Assembly (NCBI RefSeq): GCF_000282335.1
Contig: NZ_AKJM01000085.1
Location: 1-64,000, forward strand
DNA from: Pseudomonas sp. GM48
GTDB taxonomy: Bacteria; Pseudomonadota; Gammaproteobacteria; Pseudomonadales; Pseudomonadaceae
Direction of reading: 5' to 3'
DNA length: 64,000 nt
Shown piece after piece: positions 38,032 to 46,776 of the stretch. A program made the translations under genes and the position numbers. The notes under the pieces were generated by a model. That model was not told where the DNA came from. It ran no database searches and saw nothing but the letters and a program-made list of their open reading frames with translations. The stretch's first letter is position 1. Each line of letters opens with the position of its first letter.

Positions 38032-38780
38032 GCCTGATCCCCTTTGTGCCGGTCGATCCGCAGGCGGTACTGGAAAGCATCGCCACGGTAGTAAAGGTGC
38101 TCGAAGTCCAGCGGGCGACCGTCGACATCGTGGGTCAGGCGCTCGATACGCATGATCGGCGAACCGGGCTCGACGTTCAGCGCATGGGTCAGGTCGCTGT
38201 CGGCCAGTACCGCATCGATGGCCAGATCGGCGTGTCCCAGGGCCAGGCCGCAGTCGTTTTCCAGGATCAGGAAAATGTCGCGGGTGACCAGGTCGGCTTT
38301 TTCCAGGCGCTCACCAACGGCTTTGGGCAGGTAGGTGATTTCAAGGGAAATCGGCTCGCGATTGATCAGGCGCACCCGTTTGATCTGCGCCACGGTCTCG
38401 CCTACGGCGACCTGCAAACGCTCGGCCACCCGCTTGTCGGCGGCTATGAATTTGAAGCTGCGCAGACGGTTGATCACCTCGTAGCCGCGACCGGTCATGG
38501 ACTCGGCCAAGCCTTGCAGGGTGCCGACGTTCTGGAAGGTTTTCGGCTTGGCGACGAAGGTGCCCTTGCCGTGGATCCTGAAAATCAGCCCTTCCTTTTG
38601 CAGGTCACCCAGGGCCTGGCGCACGGTGATGCGGCTGACTTTGAACAACGCGCCGAGTTCGCTCTCGGAGGGCATCTGGCTATCTTGCGGGTATTCACCG
38701 TCGAGGATGCGAGCACGCAGTACGTCTCGCAGTTGTGTGTGCAACGGGACGCTGCTCAGGGATAGAACGTTATCGGTCAT
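38028..38780 (-). CDS. GntR-family regulator, HutC/UTRA subfamily
   Basis: A 250-residue regulator. The HTH is at about residues 10-75 (MPSESELGALFKVSRITVRQ), followed by a UTRA ligand-binding domain at about 95-240 (PISLEITYLPKAVGERLEKA, PIMRIERLTHDVDGRPLDFE). It is the first gene of the operon down to the DUF971 gene and so is self-regulated. Candidate operators lie directly upstream. Confidence 0.9.
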   Translation of the reverse strand: MTDNVLSLSSVPLHTQLRDVLRARILDGEYPQDSQMPSESELGALFKVSRITVRQALGDLQKEGLIFRIHGKGTFVAKPKTFQNVGTLQGLAESMTGRGYEVINRLRSFKFIAADKRVAERLQVAVGETVAQIKRVRLINREPISLEITYLPKAVGERLEKADLVTRDIFLILENDCGLALGHADLAIDAVLADSDLTHALNVEPGSPIMRIERLTHDVDGRPLDFEHLYYRGDAFQYRLRIDRHKGDQA

Positions 38781-38789
38781 GGCAGATCA

Positions 38790-38835
38790 CTTGTTATAAC
38801 GAGTTATGACGTGATCTTAGAGAGGTTATGACAAG
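38790..38835. promoter_or_regulatory. Candidate GntR/UTRA operators
   Basis: Three related octamers: GTTATAAC (38793-38800, a perfect palindrome), GTTATGAC (38803-38810) and GTTATGAC (38825-38832). The outer parts form an inverted repeat, cttgttataac ... gttatgacaag. They lie 10-55 bases before the regulator's ATG, a natural place for autoregulation. Confidence 0.5.
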
Positions 38836-38886
38836 CTTGAGAAATATCGAATGAGCATAAGGTTAGATGCGCGACGCAAGAACAAA

Positions 38887-38976
38887 TGTGGGAGCGGGCT
38901 TGCTCGCGAAGGCGGTGTGTCAAACAACATTGGCGTCGACTGACACTCCCTCTTCGCGAGCAAGCCCGCTCCCACA
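38887..38976. repeat. REP palindrome
   Basis: Complete copy between the GntR promoter region and the 3' end of the Gfo/Idh/MocA gene. Confidence 0.9.
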
Positions 38977-39000
38977 AGGGGATATGTGTGGTCTGAAGGA

Positions 39001-39969
39001 TCAGTGGCGCTTGAGGATCTGGTCCATCACCCAATCGGTCTTCAGCGCCTGTTCGGCCATGGCGGGATGCTGCGCCCCACCACGAATATGCGCATTCATG
39101 CCCATTACGTGGTGCCACTGAATGTGCGCGTGATGCTCGATGTTCAGGCTGAGGTGTTCATCGGCATGCAACTCGACCGGGTGTTCATCGAACACTGAAA
39201 AAGTGATCCGGCCTTTGCTGCCAATCACTTCGACACGGTCTTCGCGGCGGTCTGCAACGAAGTTCCAGCAACCCATCCCCAGTGCCCCGCTGGCAAACCG
39301 CCAAGTGGCGCTGACGGCATCTTCTGCCGCGTACAAACCGGCCTGCCGTGCGGTAAACCCGGCGACTTCGACGATATCGCCGAACAGATACTGAAACAGG
39401 TCCAGGCCATGGCTGGCCAGATCCGCAAAGTAACCACCGCCGGCAATCGCCGGGTCGGTGCGCCAGTTATCAGTGCCGTTCCGATCCGCTGCCGACGGAG
39501 CTTTGGTGAGCGTCCAGGTCAAGTGCCGGACCTCGCCGATCCGCCCCTCCTCCAGCCATTGCCGCACTTGCCGGAAGCGTGGCAGCGAACGTCGGTAATA
39601 GGACACGAACAGATGCAGCCCGGCATCGGCAAACACCTGCTGCATTTCACGGCTTTGCCCGGCATTCAGCGCCATCGGTTTTTCCACGCAGCAATGCTTG
39701 CCGGCGGCGGCCACCTGCAAGGCGTAAGCGTGATGACTGTCGGGCGGCGTGGCGATGTACACCGCGTCGACCTCGGGATCGTTGATCAGCGCTTGCGCAT
39801 CGGTGTAGACCCGCGCGATGCCGTGGCGCGCGGCATAGTCGGTGACAGCGTCCAGGCGCCGCCCCATCACCGCCACCAACGCCGATCCAGGCGCCTTGTA
39901 GAAGGCCGGCCCGCTTTTGCGTTCAGCGACACTGCCACAACCGATCATGCCCCAGCGCACCACGTTCAT
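39001..39969 (-). CDS. Gfo/Idh/MocA-family oxidoreductase
   Basis: A 322-residue NAD(P)-dependent dehydrogenase. The Rossmann start RWGMIGCGSVAERKSGPAF (residues 5-23) carries GxGxxA-like glycine spacing. The substrate-proximal EKP motif is in HCCVEKPMALNAGQ at about residues 91-104. A C-terminal alpha/beta domain holds the catalytic His region (GGYFADLASHGLDLFQYLFG). The ATG at 39969 follows gggagag. It lies 16 bases downstream of the DyP peroxidase gene and may share its transcript. The substrate, probably a sugar or polyol, is not known. Confidence 0.88.
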   Translation of the reverse strand: MNVVRWGMIGCGSVAERKSGPAFYKAPGSALVAVMGRRLDAVTDYAARHGIARVYTDAQALINDPEVDAVYIATPPDSHHAYALQVAAAGKHCCVEKPMALNAGQSREMQQVFADAGLHLFVSYYRRSLPRFRQVRQWLEEGRIGEVRHLTWTLTKAPSAADRNGTDNWRTDPAIAGGGYFADLASHGLDLFQYLFGDIVEVAGFTARQAGLYAAEDAVSATWRFASGALGMGCWNFVADRREDRVEVIGSKGRITFSVFDEHPVELHADEHLSLNIEHHAHIQWHHVMGMNAHIRGGAQHPAMAEQALKTDWVMDQILKRH

Positions 39970-39985
39970 AGGCTCTCCCTGATGC

Positions 39986-40873
39986 TCAGCCGATGCGCAA
40001 TGCGCGCAGGTCCAGTCGACCGTCCTTGAGTGGCGGACACCAGTAGTAGCCACCGGTGACCGGACGGCTGATGCGGTACAAACCGTCGGTGATGCCGTCT
40101 TCCAGGCCACTCATGCGGCGCAGTTGGGCTTCGAAGGCGTCGAGGGAAAAACCAAAGGCCAGGAACATCAGGCCGGCACGGTCGCCTTCGATCCACGGCA
40201 TCGAACGGCGCACCACGAACGCTTCAGGCGCAAAGCTTTCCTGGGCAGTACGTTTGACGTGGGCGGAAACCGGCGCATCGTCGATCTCTTCGTTGTCACT
40301 CAAGCGGCGGCCCATGATGTTGTCTTTTTCATCCGCCGACAGCCCATGGAAACCTTTCAAGTCATGCTGCCACTGCTGGATCGCGGCAAAGCTGCCACCC
40401 ACCGTACCGTCGGCGCCCTCACCCACCAGGGCGGCGGTCACGGCGGCTGCGTCGTGGGGGTTCTCGGTGCCATCTTCGAAGCCGGTCAGGTCATGCCCGG
40501 TCTTATGGCGGAAGGTTTCGTTCATCTGCACCAGGCGCAACGCCGGGGCCAGTGCCGCTTCGATGGCGTTGCTGCGGTTGAGCAACTCACCACGGTCTTC
40601 ACCGTGCAGCCAGCACCAGAGCGCGTGTTGGGTCGACGGATTGTCGACACCGACGCCAGTCAATGCCGGAAAAGTTCGCAGGCCATCGATCTGCCCATCC
40701 AGCGCCTTGACCAGGGGTTCGCCGAAGCCGACGACAGCCGATTTGCCGTCCACAAGTTGCATCAAGTTGTCGAGTGCGACCGGCAATGCTTCGACGGATT
40801 CGAGGGCGAAGAACATATGGCGGGCTTGAGGCGGAACGGGGGTGGCGAGAATGCCCGGCTGGTAATGGCTCAT
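39986..40873 (-). CDS. DyP-type heme peroxidase
   Basis: A 295-residue dye-decolorising peroxidase. The hallmark GFEDGTENP (GxxDG with the catalytic Asp) is at about residues 141-149; the proximal heme histidine is in PVSAHVKRT at about 205, and the distal arginine in FVVRRSMPW. There is no signal peptide, so it is cytoplasmic or encapsulated. No encapsulin gene is adjacent. The ATG at 40873 follows aaggag. Confidence 0.9.
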   Translation of the reverse strand: MSHYQPGILATPVPPQARHMFFALESVEALPVALDNLMQLVDGKSAVVGFGEPLVKALDGQIDGLRTFPALTGVGVDNPSTQHALWCWLHGEDRGELLNRSNAIEAALAPALRLVQMNETFRHKTGHDLTGFEDGTENPHDAAAVTAALVGEGADGTVGGSFAAIQQWQHDLKGFHGLSADEKDNIMGRRLSDNEEIDDAPVSAHVKRTAQESFAPEAFVVRRSMPWIEGDRAGLMFLAFGFSLDAFEAQLRRMSGLEDGITDGLYRISRPVTGGYYWCPPLKDGRLDLRALRIG

Positions 40874-40965
40874 ATGAACTCCTTGAAAAAGAGCATGGAG
40901 TTTAACCGGAGTACGAGGATTTGTGTGCCGTCGGAGGACAGGAACCTGTGGCAAAGGGGGGCTTC

Positions 40966-41085
40966 TGTGGCGAGGGGGCTTGCCCCCGTTGGGTTGCGAA
41001 GCAGCCCCAAAACCTGCCGACGCGGTATGACTGAAAATGTAGGGGAGCGCTGCGCGCTCCAACGGGGGCAAGCCCCCTCGCCACA
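40966..41085. repeat. Long inverted repeat, tgtggcgaggg family
   Basis: Outer arms tgtggcgagggggcttgccc / gggcaagccccctcgccaca. The third copy in the window, here between the sphR 3' end and the DyP promoter. Confidence 0.85.
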
Positions 41086-41124
41086 GAAGCCCACTCACTA
41101 CAGAAGCCGCTCACCACAGAAGGA

Positions 41125-42177
41125 TCAGACTACGCCGGGGCTTTCGTTGCGGAACGCACTCGGGCTCATGCCGGTCCAGCGCTTGAATGCCCGGCGAAAG
41201 CTGCGCACGTCGCTGTAACCGACTACTTCGGTAATGCGTTCGATGGACATGTCCGGGTTGGCCAGCAGGCTCATGGTGCGAGCCTGGCGCACTTGTTCCA
41301 GCAGCGCTTCGAACGTCAGCGCGTGTTCGGTGAGGCGACGGCGCAAGGTGCGGCTGCTCATGTTCAGGTCACTGGCGATTTTCTCGATGTGACTGCCCTC
41401 GGTCAGGTCCCGGGCAATCGCCCGTTCCACCGCCTGGATCAAATCCATTTTCTGGTGCACCTGCGCCGCTTCCAGCTCGAGCAGTTTCACTGCCTGACGC
41501 AGGGCCAGGGAATGGTGATTGGGCAAGTGCACGTCCAGCCAATACGCATCGATCACCATGCGGTTTTGCAGGCCTCCAAAACGCACGTCCGGCCCCAGCA
41601 GACGCGAGTATTCGCCGAGATAGTCCGGCGCGGCATGCATGAACTCCACGGCCACCGGTTTGAAATCCGCCCCGACCAGCGCCCGGCCGTACACCAGCAG
41701 GCTGGCGAAAAACTCCTCGACCGCGAACAACTGCACGTCGGTGAACGGCAAGCGGCATTCAACGTCGACAAACACCCGATCACCCGCCTCCTCCACACTC
41801 GACACGACAATACCGCCGGAGGTGTGTTGATGGCGAATGCCCAGTTCAAAGGCATCGCGCAGGGTCTTGCACAGCGACAACACATGCCCCAGCAACCCCA
41901 GCGTACCGAGCACATTCTGCGCGCCGACCCACAGGCCCAGCCCCTGATTGGGCAAGACTTTGAGTGCGCGCTGAATCATGGCCACGGCCTGGCGATAAGA
42001 AATACGCTGCGCCGGGTCCTGGAGGTCTTCAACGCTAAAACCCAACCCTCGACACAGGCTTTCGGGGTTGATGCCTTTTTGCTCGACGACTTCGGCCAGG
42101 GTTTGCAGGAGAAACGGCGACACCAGCGCCAGTTCAAAGGTGGGATCGATCACTTTCATTTGCATGGGGCCATACAT
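41125..42177 (-). CDS. sphR: AraC-family regulator, SphR-like
   Basis: A 350-residue regulator. The N-terminal ligand-binding domain (arabinose-binding-like, about 15-200) is followed by two C-terminal HTH motifs: IEKIASDLNMSSRTLRRRLT at about 260-279 and ITEVVGYSDVRSFRRAFKRW at about 312-331. It is divergent from an SphA-type gene and next to the sphBCD-type operon, the same arrangement as PA5324-PA5328 of P. aeruginosa, where SphR activates these genes in response to sphingosine. The start is uncertain: ATGs at 42177, 42165 and 42159 are in frame. Confidence 0.8.
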   Translation of the reverse strand: MYGPMQMKVIDPTFELALVSPFLLQTLAEVVEQKGINPESLCRGLGFSVEDLQDPAQRISYRQAVAMIQRALKVLPNQGLGLWVGAQNVLGTLGLLGHVLSLCKTLRDAFELGIRHQHTSGGIVVSSVEEAGDRVFVDVECRLPFTDVQLFAVEEFFASLLVYGRALVGADFKPVAVEFMHAAPDYLGEYSRLLGPDVRFGGLQNRMVIDAYWLDVHLPNHHSLALRQAVKLLELEAAQVHQKMDLIQAVERAIARDLTEGSHIEKIASDLNMSSRTLRRRLTEHALTFEALLEQVRQARTMSLLANPDMSIERITEVVGYSDVRSFRRAFKRWTGMSPSAFRNESPGVV

Positions 42178-42361
42178 TCCGGGTCGAGCTGCATTCTTAT
42201 TTTTGTTACCGGTTATGTCGAAAGAAGTTAGCACAGGGTTCAAACACTGTCCGCAGAAGTCCCCCTAAATGGCCGCCAATACCCTGCCTTGCAGGGCGCG
42301 GGCAGCTTATTTCTATGTGGCGGCCCGCGTATGGACGCCGGAAAGCCCGCTAACAATAATA
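42178..42361. promoter_or_regulatory. sphR-sphA divergent intergenic region
   Basis: 184 bp between the divergent starts. It contains a long-spaced inverted repeat ggccgcca (42271-42278) / tggcggcc (42318-42325) enclosing a small hairpin ccctgc-ctt-gcaggg (42282-42296). These are candidates for the SphR control region; no direct evidence ties either to SphR. Confidence 0.35.
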
Positions 42362-43318
42362 ATGAGTGCACCCATGATCCCGACCCGCACGACATTTCCC
42401 CTGATGGTCATCTGCCTCGCCAGCGTCTGCGCCCTGCAACCGGCATTGGCCACCGAGGCTGGCGTGGACAATATCGGCCCTGGCACCGACGGCTTTTTCA
42501 TGTTGCCGCTGGAGCCCGACAGCCTTCCGGACAACATGGTTGCGTTCAACCTCTACTACAACCACTACAAATCCACGAAGCTGAACATCAGTTCGCTCGG
42601 CGGCAAGGTGCCGAACGTCGACATCGAATCCACGGCGGTCATTCCGCGCCTGGATTACCTCAGCCCGGTGCGCGTGTTTGGTGGACGGCTGGCGGGCTAC
42701 ATCGCGCAGCCCTGGCTCAAGCAGGAAGTCGCGGTGTTCGGCTTGCAGGACACCCGCGAAGGCATGGGCGACACCACTATTGCGCCGATCATTCTTTGGG
42801 ACATGGGTAAAAACCTGACCCTCGGCGCCGCCATTGAAGTCACCGTGCCGACCGGCGAATACAGCGTTGATCGCCTGGCCAATACCAGCAACAACTTCTA
42901 CACCTACAAACCGCTGTTCTCCTTCACCTGGCTGCCGACGGACAGAACCGAGGTGTCGATGAAGACCACGTACAGTTTCAACGGGAAAAACAAAGACACC
43001 GATTACAAGTCGGGGCAGATTTTCCACTTCGACTATTCGGCCAGTTTCAAAATCACTGACGACCTGATGCTCGGATTGAACGGCTACTACCTGAAGCAAA
43101 CCACCGACGACAAACAATTCGGCCACACCGTGCAGTTCAATGGCCAGGACGTGAACGACGGGGTGCGCGGGCAGGTGTTTGCGATTGGCCCGGCGCTGCA
43201 CTGGACCTTTCTCAAATACGCCAGCGCGGAGATTCGTTGGGCCAAGGAATTCGACGTGGAAAACCGGCCCGAAGGGGAAATGCTTTGGGCGAAGGTCAGC
43301 ATTCCCTATGCGTTTTGA
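42362..43318 (+). CDS. sphA: SphA-type outer-membrane protein (phenol MetA family)
   Basis: A 318-residue protein of the 'MetA pathway of phenol degradation' family, to which SphA belongs. It has a signal peptide (about residues 8-30, ALATEAG cleavage region), then amphipathic beta strands with aromatic ends (MVAFNLYYNHYKST, FYTYKPLFSFTWLP, LMLGLNGYYLKQTT) and a C-terminal phenylalanine, as expected for a beta barrel. The start could be ATG 42362 or 42374; neither has a strong ribosome site. In P. aeruginosa SphA is strongly sphingosine-induced and protects from it. Confidence 0.75.
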   Translation: MSAPMIPTRTTFPLMVICLASVCALQPALATEAGVDNIGPGTDGFFMLPLEPDSLPDNMVAFNLYYNHYKSTKLNISSLGGKVPNVDIESTAVIPRLDYLSPVRVFGGRLAGYIAQPWLKQEVAVFGLQDTREGMGDTTIAPIILWDMGKNLTLGAAIEVTVPTGEYSVDRLANTSNNFYTYKPLFSFTWLPTDRTEVSMKTTYSFNGKNKDTDYKSGQIFHFDYSASFKITDDLMLGLNGYYLKQTTDDKQFGHTVQFNGQDVNDGVRGQVFAIGPALHWTFLKYASAEIRWAKEFDVENRPEGEMLWAKVSIPYAF

Positions 43319-43326
43319 CTGAGCTG

Positions 43327-43401
43327 ACGCTTTCGCGAGCAAGCCCGCTCCCACAGGGTGCAGCGTTGTCCTTGTGGGAGCGGGCTTGCTCGCGAAGGCG
43401 A
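43327..43401. repeat. REP pair in tail-to-tail order
   Basis: Two arms, cgctttcgcgagcaagcccg... and ...gagcgggcttgctcgcgaag, occur in the order opposite to that of the other copies, with cagggtgcagcgttgtccttg between them. It lies between the convergent sphA and sphD ends. Confidence 0.85.
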
Positions 43402-43423
43402 TGTACCAAACACCCAACAAATA

Positions 43424-44707
43424 TCAGGAATACACCGGCCAGGTATCAACAATCCTTCCCCCCCGAACCGCCAGCAAATCCCCAAACTGCAACAACACCG
43501 ACTCTGTCTGGGCCGGGCGCAAGAACACCTGATCCTCAACCGTCAGCCCCACCGCCGCCGAACCATTGACCATTTCCTGGTTCGAGCTGCGGCCATACAC
43601 CCCATTACTCTGCAACCCCGGTGGCGATTCGAACTCCGCCATCCAGTTACCGCCATAGATAAAAAACGTCTCGCGCTGATTGGTGTCCCACCAGGAAAAC
43701 AGCCTGGACCGGTCATCCAGCGCCGGAATATTCACCACCCCGGTGCTTTTCAACACCGGCGTGGCGATATAAGCGGCTGGCACATGCTCCACCAGTGACG
43801 GCAAATCATAGTGAGTGGGCTTGAGCATCGCTGTCCCCACCGAAACTTCGCTGCTGAGCTGTTCGTGCTCATGCATGCGATAACTCGGGCTGCCGGCCGT
43901 ATTGAGGGTCAGCCCTTCGTGCCACAAACCGGGGTATTGCTGACGCGTGAAATCGACGCAGCGGATGTAAATCACCATCACATTGGCGAACAGCTCTTCT
44001 GGCGAGCCCAGAACCCCCGGCACGCCCATGCCCACGAACGGGTCGTAGCCCATGAACCCGGCGAACTCCAGGTGCTGCGGGTGCTGGCTGATCAGCGCCA
44101 GCATCTGCCCGAGTACGCCAAGGTCGCTGACGCCACCGCGATGCAGCCCGACATCCAGTTCGATGTTCACCCGCACTCGCGTGCCCAGCCCCTGAGCCAG
44201 GGCGAGGTATTGCTGCAAACGTTCCGGCGTATCGAGCAACCATTGCAATTGCTTCGTCGGGTCAAAAGGCCCCCTGTGCGACTGATAAAACAACTCGGCC
44301 GAACGCACCGGCAGCGGCTTGCCCAACAGAATGTCGGCCTCGGGAAACTGTACGGCGTCATGATTGAGAAACGGCTGGTGAAACGACATCAAGCGTTGCG
44401 TGCCGGCGCGCTTTGCGATGTAGGCCAACAGCCCCGGTGCCGGCAATGATTTTTCCACCAGACGCAGGTATTTGCCGCTGCGCTTGACCGATTGCCGCAC
44501 CACATCGATGTTGTGATCCAGCCGATCAAGATCGATCAGTACTACCGGTCGCATCGGACCGTGATCCTTGAGTTCGCGGTTCAGCGCGCGGAAATAATCG
44601 CTGTACGGCGCACCTCGGTCACCCGGCCGCAGCCACGCCCCGACACCCACCAACAAGGCGCCGATGCCGGCGGCTCCGAGCAAAAAATTGCGGCGATTGA
44701 CGGCCAT
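43424..44707 (-). CDS. sphD: DSD1-like PLP enzyme with Tat-type leader
   Basis: A 427-residue fold-type III PLP protein (alanine racemase N-terminal domain, D-serine dehydratase/D-threonine aldolase relatives). The leader MAVNRRNFLLGAAGIGALL looks like a Tat signal (RRNFLL). VLIDLDRLDHNI begins the barrel, and K86 in LRLVEKSLPAP is the probable PLP lysine. Its stop-start overlap with the next gene upstream (44707) shows coupling. It corresponds to PA5326 (sphD) by position and family. A retro-aldol or dehydratase action on a sphingoid or amino-alcohol product is plausible but unproven. Confidence 0.75.
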   Translation of the reverse strand: MAVNRRNFLLGAAGIGALLVGVGAWLRPGDRGAPYSDYFRALNRELKDHGPMRPVVLIDLDRLDHNIDVVRQSVKRSGKYLRLVEKSLPAPGLLAYIAKRAGTQRLMSFHQPFLNHDAVQFPEADILLGKPLPVRSAELFYQSHRGPFDPTKQLQWLLDTPERLQQYLALAQGLGTRVRVNIELDVGLHRGGVSDLGVLGQMLALISQHPQHLEFAGFMGYDPFVGMGVPGVLGSPEELFANVMVIYIRCVDFTRQQYPGLWHEGLTLNTAGSPSYRMHEHEQLSSEVSVGTAMLKPTHYDLPSLVEHVPAAYIATPVLKSTGVVNIPALDDRSRLFSWWDTNQRETFFIYGGNWMAEFESPPGLQSNGVYGRSSNQEMVNGSAAVGLTVEDQVFLRPAQTESVLLQFGDLLAVRGGRIVDTWPVYS

Positions 44708-46101
44708 CAGCTCACCCCCAGAATGGATGACAAATGCGCATTGAGGAATTTTCCGTCGGGGTCGAGTGCCTGCCGCACCTGGATGAACTCCTGCCAGCGC
44801 GGGTACAGCGGCTGCAGGTTTTTCGCGTTCAGCGTGTGCAACTTGCCCCAGTGCGGCCGGCCGTTGTACTTCCAGAAAATCGGCTCGATGGCGGCGAAGA
44901 AATTGTGATGATCCATCTGGTAATGCTGGTGGACCGAGATCGAACAGCTGTCGCGGCCTTCGAACATGCTCAGTGGAATGTCGTCGGCCTTGACGTAACG
45001 GTATTCAATTGGAAACCAGGTGCGCAGGTCTTTGTCCTGGATCAGCTTGAGGATCTCGCGCAAACAGGCCGGGCCGTATTCGGCGGGCACGGAATATTCC
45101 ATCTCGTTGAAGCGCACCGTGCGCACATTGGCGTAGATGTCGAACGAGTCGCCCACCCGGTCATCGAAACTGGCCAGGTGGCGCAGGTTATTGAGCATGG
45201 TGCGGCGCAGGTCCGGGAAGTCACTGGCGTACTTGTCGATCTTCTCGATCATCGAGACAAACTCATTGCCGCCCTCCTCATCCGCCGGGACCGGCGGTGT
45301 GGCCGGGTCGGTGGTTTCGTTCAGGGCAATCGAGAGGGCGTAGTCGGAGTGGGTCACCACGAGCATTTCCCAGTGCTGGTTTTCCCGGGTGTTTTTGTCC
45401 AGGTCCTCCAGCAACTCTTCAGTTTTGGCAATCCACTGGCGCTCCCTCAGGCGATACGCCGGACGGTTTTGCAGACGAATTTTCGTGGCTACCCCGAGTG
45501 CGCCTAGCGACACCCGCGCCGCGTTGAACACCTGCGGATGACGCGTACTGTCACAGTCCAATACCTCGCCAGTGGCGGTCACCCACTGCAAGCCGCAGAC
45601 ATGCGCCGAATAAGATTGAAAATTCTTGCCGGTACCGTGGGTCGAGGTCGAGATCGCGCCGGCAAGGGTCTGGTAATCGATATCGGCCATGTTTTGCAGG
45701 GCCTGGCCGATGTCTTTGAGCGGCGTGCCCATGCGTGACATCGGCGTGCCGGCGGCGAACTCCGCTTGCAGGGTTTCCGGATCGTGATCGAGCAAACCCG
45801 TGAAATAGCTCAGCGACAGCAAGGTGCCGTCGGTGGGCACCAGTGCGCTGAAGGAATGCGCCGAGCCCACCGGACGAACCTTGCCAGGGGCCTGGCGCAG
45901 CACTTGAGTCAACTCATCCAGGTTCTTTGGCGCCAGCCGTGCCGCCGGCAGGCAACTCTGGCCGCCCGACCAGTTGCGCCAGGGAATCAGCCGTGGCGCG
46001 CGCAGCAGCCCGGCCAGTGCCGGCGTTGAGCCGAGCGCGGTAAAGGCGCCAATGACACTCGCCCGTTGCAGCAACTGACGCCGTGTTAAATCCATCGTCA
46101 T
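44707..46101 (-). CDS. sphC: FAD-linked oxidase (aldonolactone oxidase family), Tat-exported
   Basis: A 464-residue VAO-type flavoprotein. A Tat signal with TRRQLLQRASVIGAF is at residues 6-20. An FAD-binding domain (KVRPVGSAHSFSALVPTDG, about 70-90; AGAISTSTHGTGKNF, about 145) is followed by a D-arabinono-1,4-lactone-oxidase C-terminal domain ending in RPHWGKLHTLNA and DPDGKFLNAHL. It lies between the PLP enzyme and cytochrome c genes and matches PA5327 (sphC). It probably oxidises an alcohol group in the periplasm and passes electrons to the cytochrome. Confidence 0.78.
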   Translation of the reverse strand: MTMDLTRRQLLQRASVIGAFTALGSTPALAGLLRAPRLIPWRNWSGGQSCLPAARLAPKNLDELTQVLRQAPGKVRPVGSAHSFSALVPTDGTLLSLSYFTGLLDHDPETLQAEFAAGTPMSRMGTPLKDIGQALQNMADIDYQTLAGAISTSTHGTGKNFQSYSAHVCGLQWVTATGEVLDCDSTRHPQVFNAARVSLGALGVATKIRLQNRPAYRLRERQWIAKTEELLEDLDKNTRENQHWEMLVVTHSDYALSIALNETTDPATPPVPADEEGGNEFVSMIEKIDKYASDFPDLRRTMLNNLRHLASFDDRVGDSFDIYANVRTVRFNEMEYSVPAEYGPACLREILKLIQDKDLRTWFPIEYRYVKADDIPLSMFEGRDSCSISVHQHYQMDHHNFFAAIEPIFWKYNGRPHWGKLHTLNAKNLQPLYPRWQEFIQVRQALDPDGKFLNAHLSSILGVS

Positions 46102-46120
46102 GAATCGCACCCTGCCGTTC

Positions 46121-46510
46121 TTATTGTTGGATTTTCTGGCCAGACATAAAGGCAATCAGCGCCAGGAACTGTTCCTGCGAACACTGCATGCACATGCCCA
46201 TCGGCGGCATACCGTTGTAACCGTTGATCGCGTGATCGAGCAGCATGTCGGTCCCCTGCAACACCCGTGGTTCCCAGGCCTTCAGGTCGCCGGTCAGCGG
46301 CGCCCCGGCCGCCGGGTTGGCATGGCAAAGCTTGCAGCTGTTGTCGTAGACCTGCGCCAGCTCGGCGTCGGCGGGCCTCGCGGCGCCTGCTTCGCTGCGG
46401 GTCGGCGGGTTTTTCGACTCTTCGCCGCACCCCGCCAGCAACGCCACAAAGAGGCACCCCACCCCGGCCAAACAAAGGCTAGGCTTTTCAGTTAATCGGC
46501 TTGCCCGCAT
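46121..46510 (-). CDS. sphB: Lipoprotein c-type cytochrome (c5-like)
   Basis: A 129-residue monoheme cytochrome. The lipoprotein signal ends in LLAGCGEE (lipobox Cys about 28). Heme attachment is CKLCH at about residue 59, and the methionine ligand lies in NGMPPMGMCMQCS. The ATG at 46510 follows gagagga. First gene of the operon; 19 bases separate it from the oxidase gene. It matches PA5328 (sphB) and is the likely electron acceptor of the FAD enzyme. Confidence 0.82.
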   Translation of the reverse strand: MRASRLTEKPSLCLAGVGCLFVALLAGCGEESKNPPTRSEAGAARPADAELAQVYDNSCKLCHANPAAGAPLTGDLKAWEPRVLQGTDMLLDHAINGYNGMPPMGMCMQCSQEQFLALIAFMSGQKIQQ

Positions 46511-46776
46511 GGCTGTCCTCTCATTGGCTGCCCGGTCAGCCGGGTGCAGCTTTTTTGTTGTGATCAAGGAGAGGTCAACACTAAGGCACCCCGCGTGGAC
46601 AGGTTGAGGGCATTGGGGGCCATCAAGGGGAGCTTCTGAGGCCATGACTGAAGGTGTCGATGAATCCGCTAACCATCACGCTGTGCGATAAAACGCTGAG
46701 ATGAGTCATGACAAGGGTTGCTGAGGTCTGCTAAAACGATTCATCAGTGCATCACCCAATCCAGAGGGGTAGCGAC

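Noticed and set aside
46644..46691. 15-codon frame MTEGVDESANHHAVR between sphB and gapN
   Set aside because: It has a weak ribosome site but no attenuator-like structure and no known counterpart, so there is too little to call a leader peptide.
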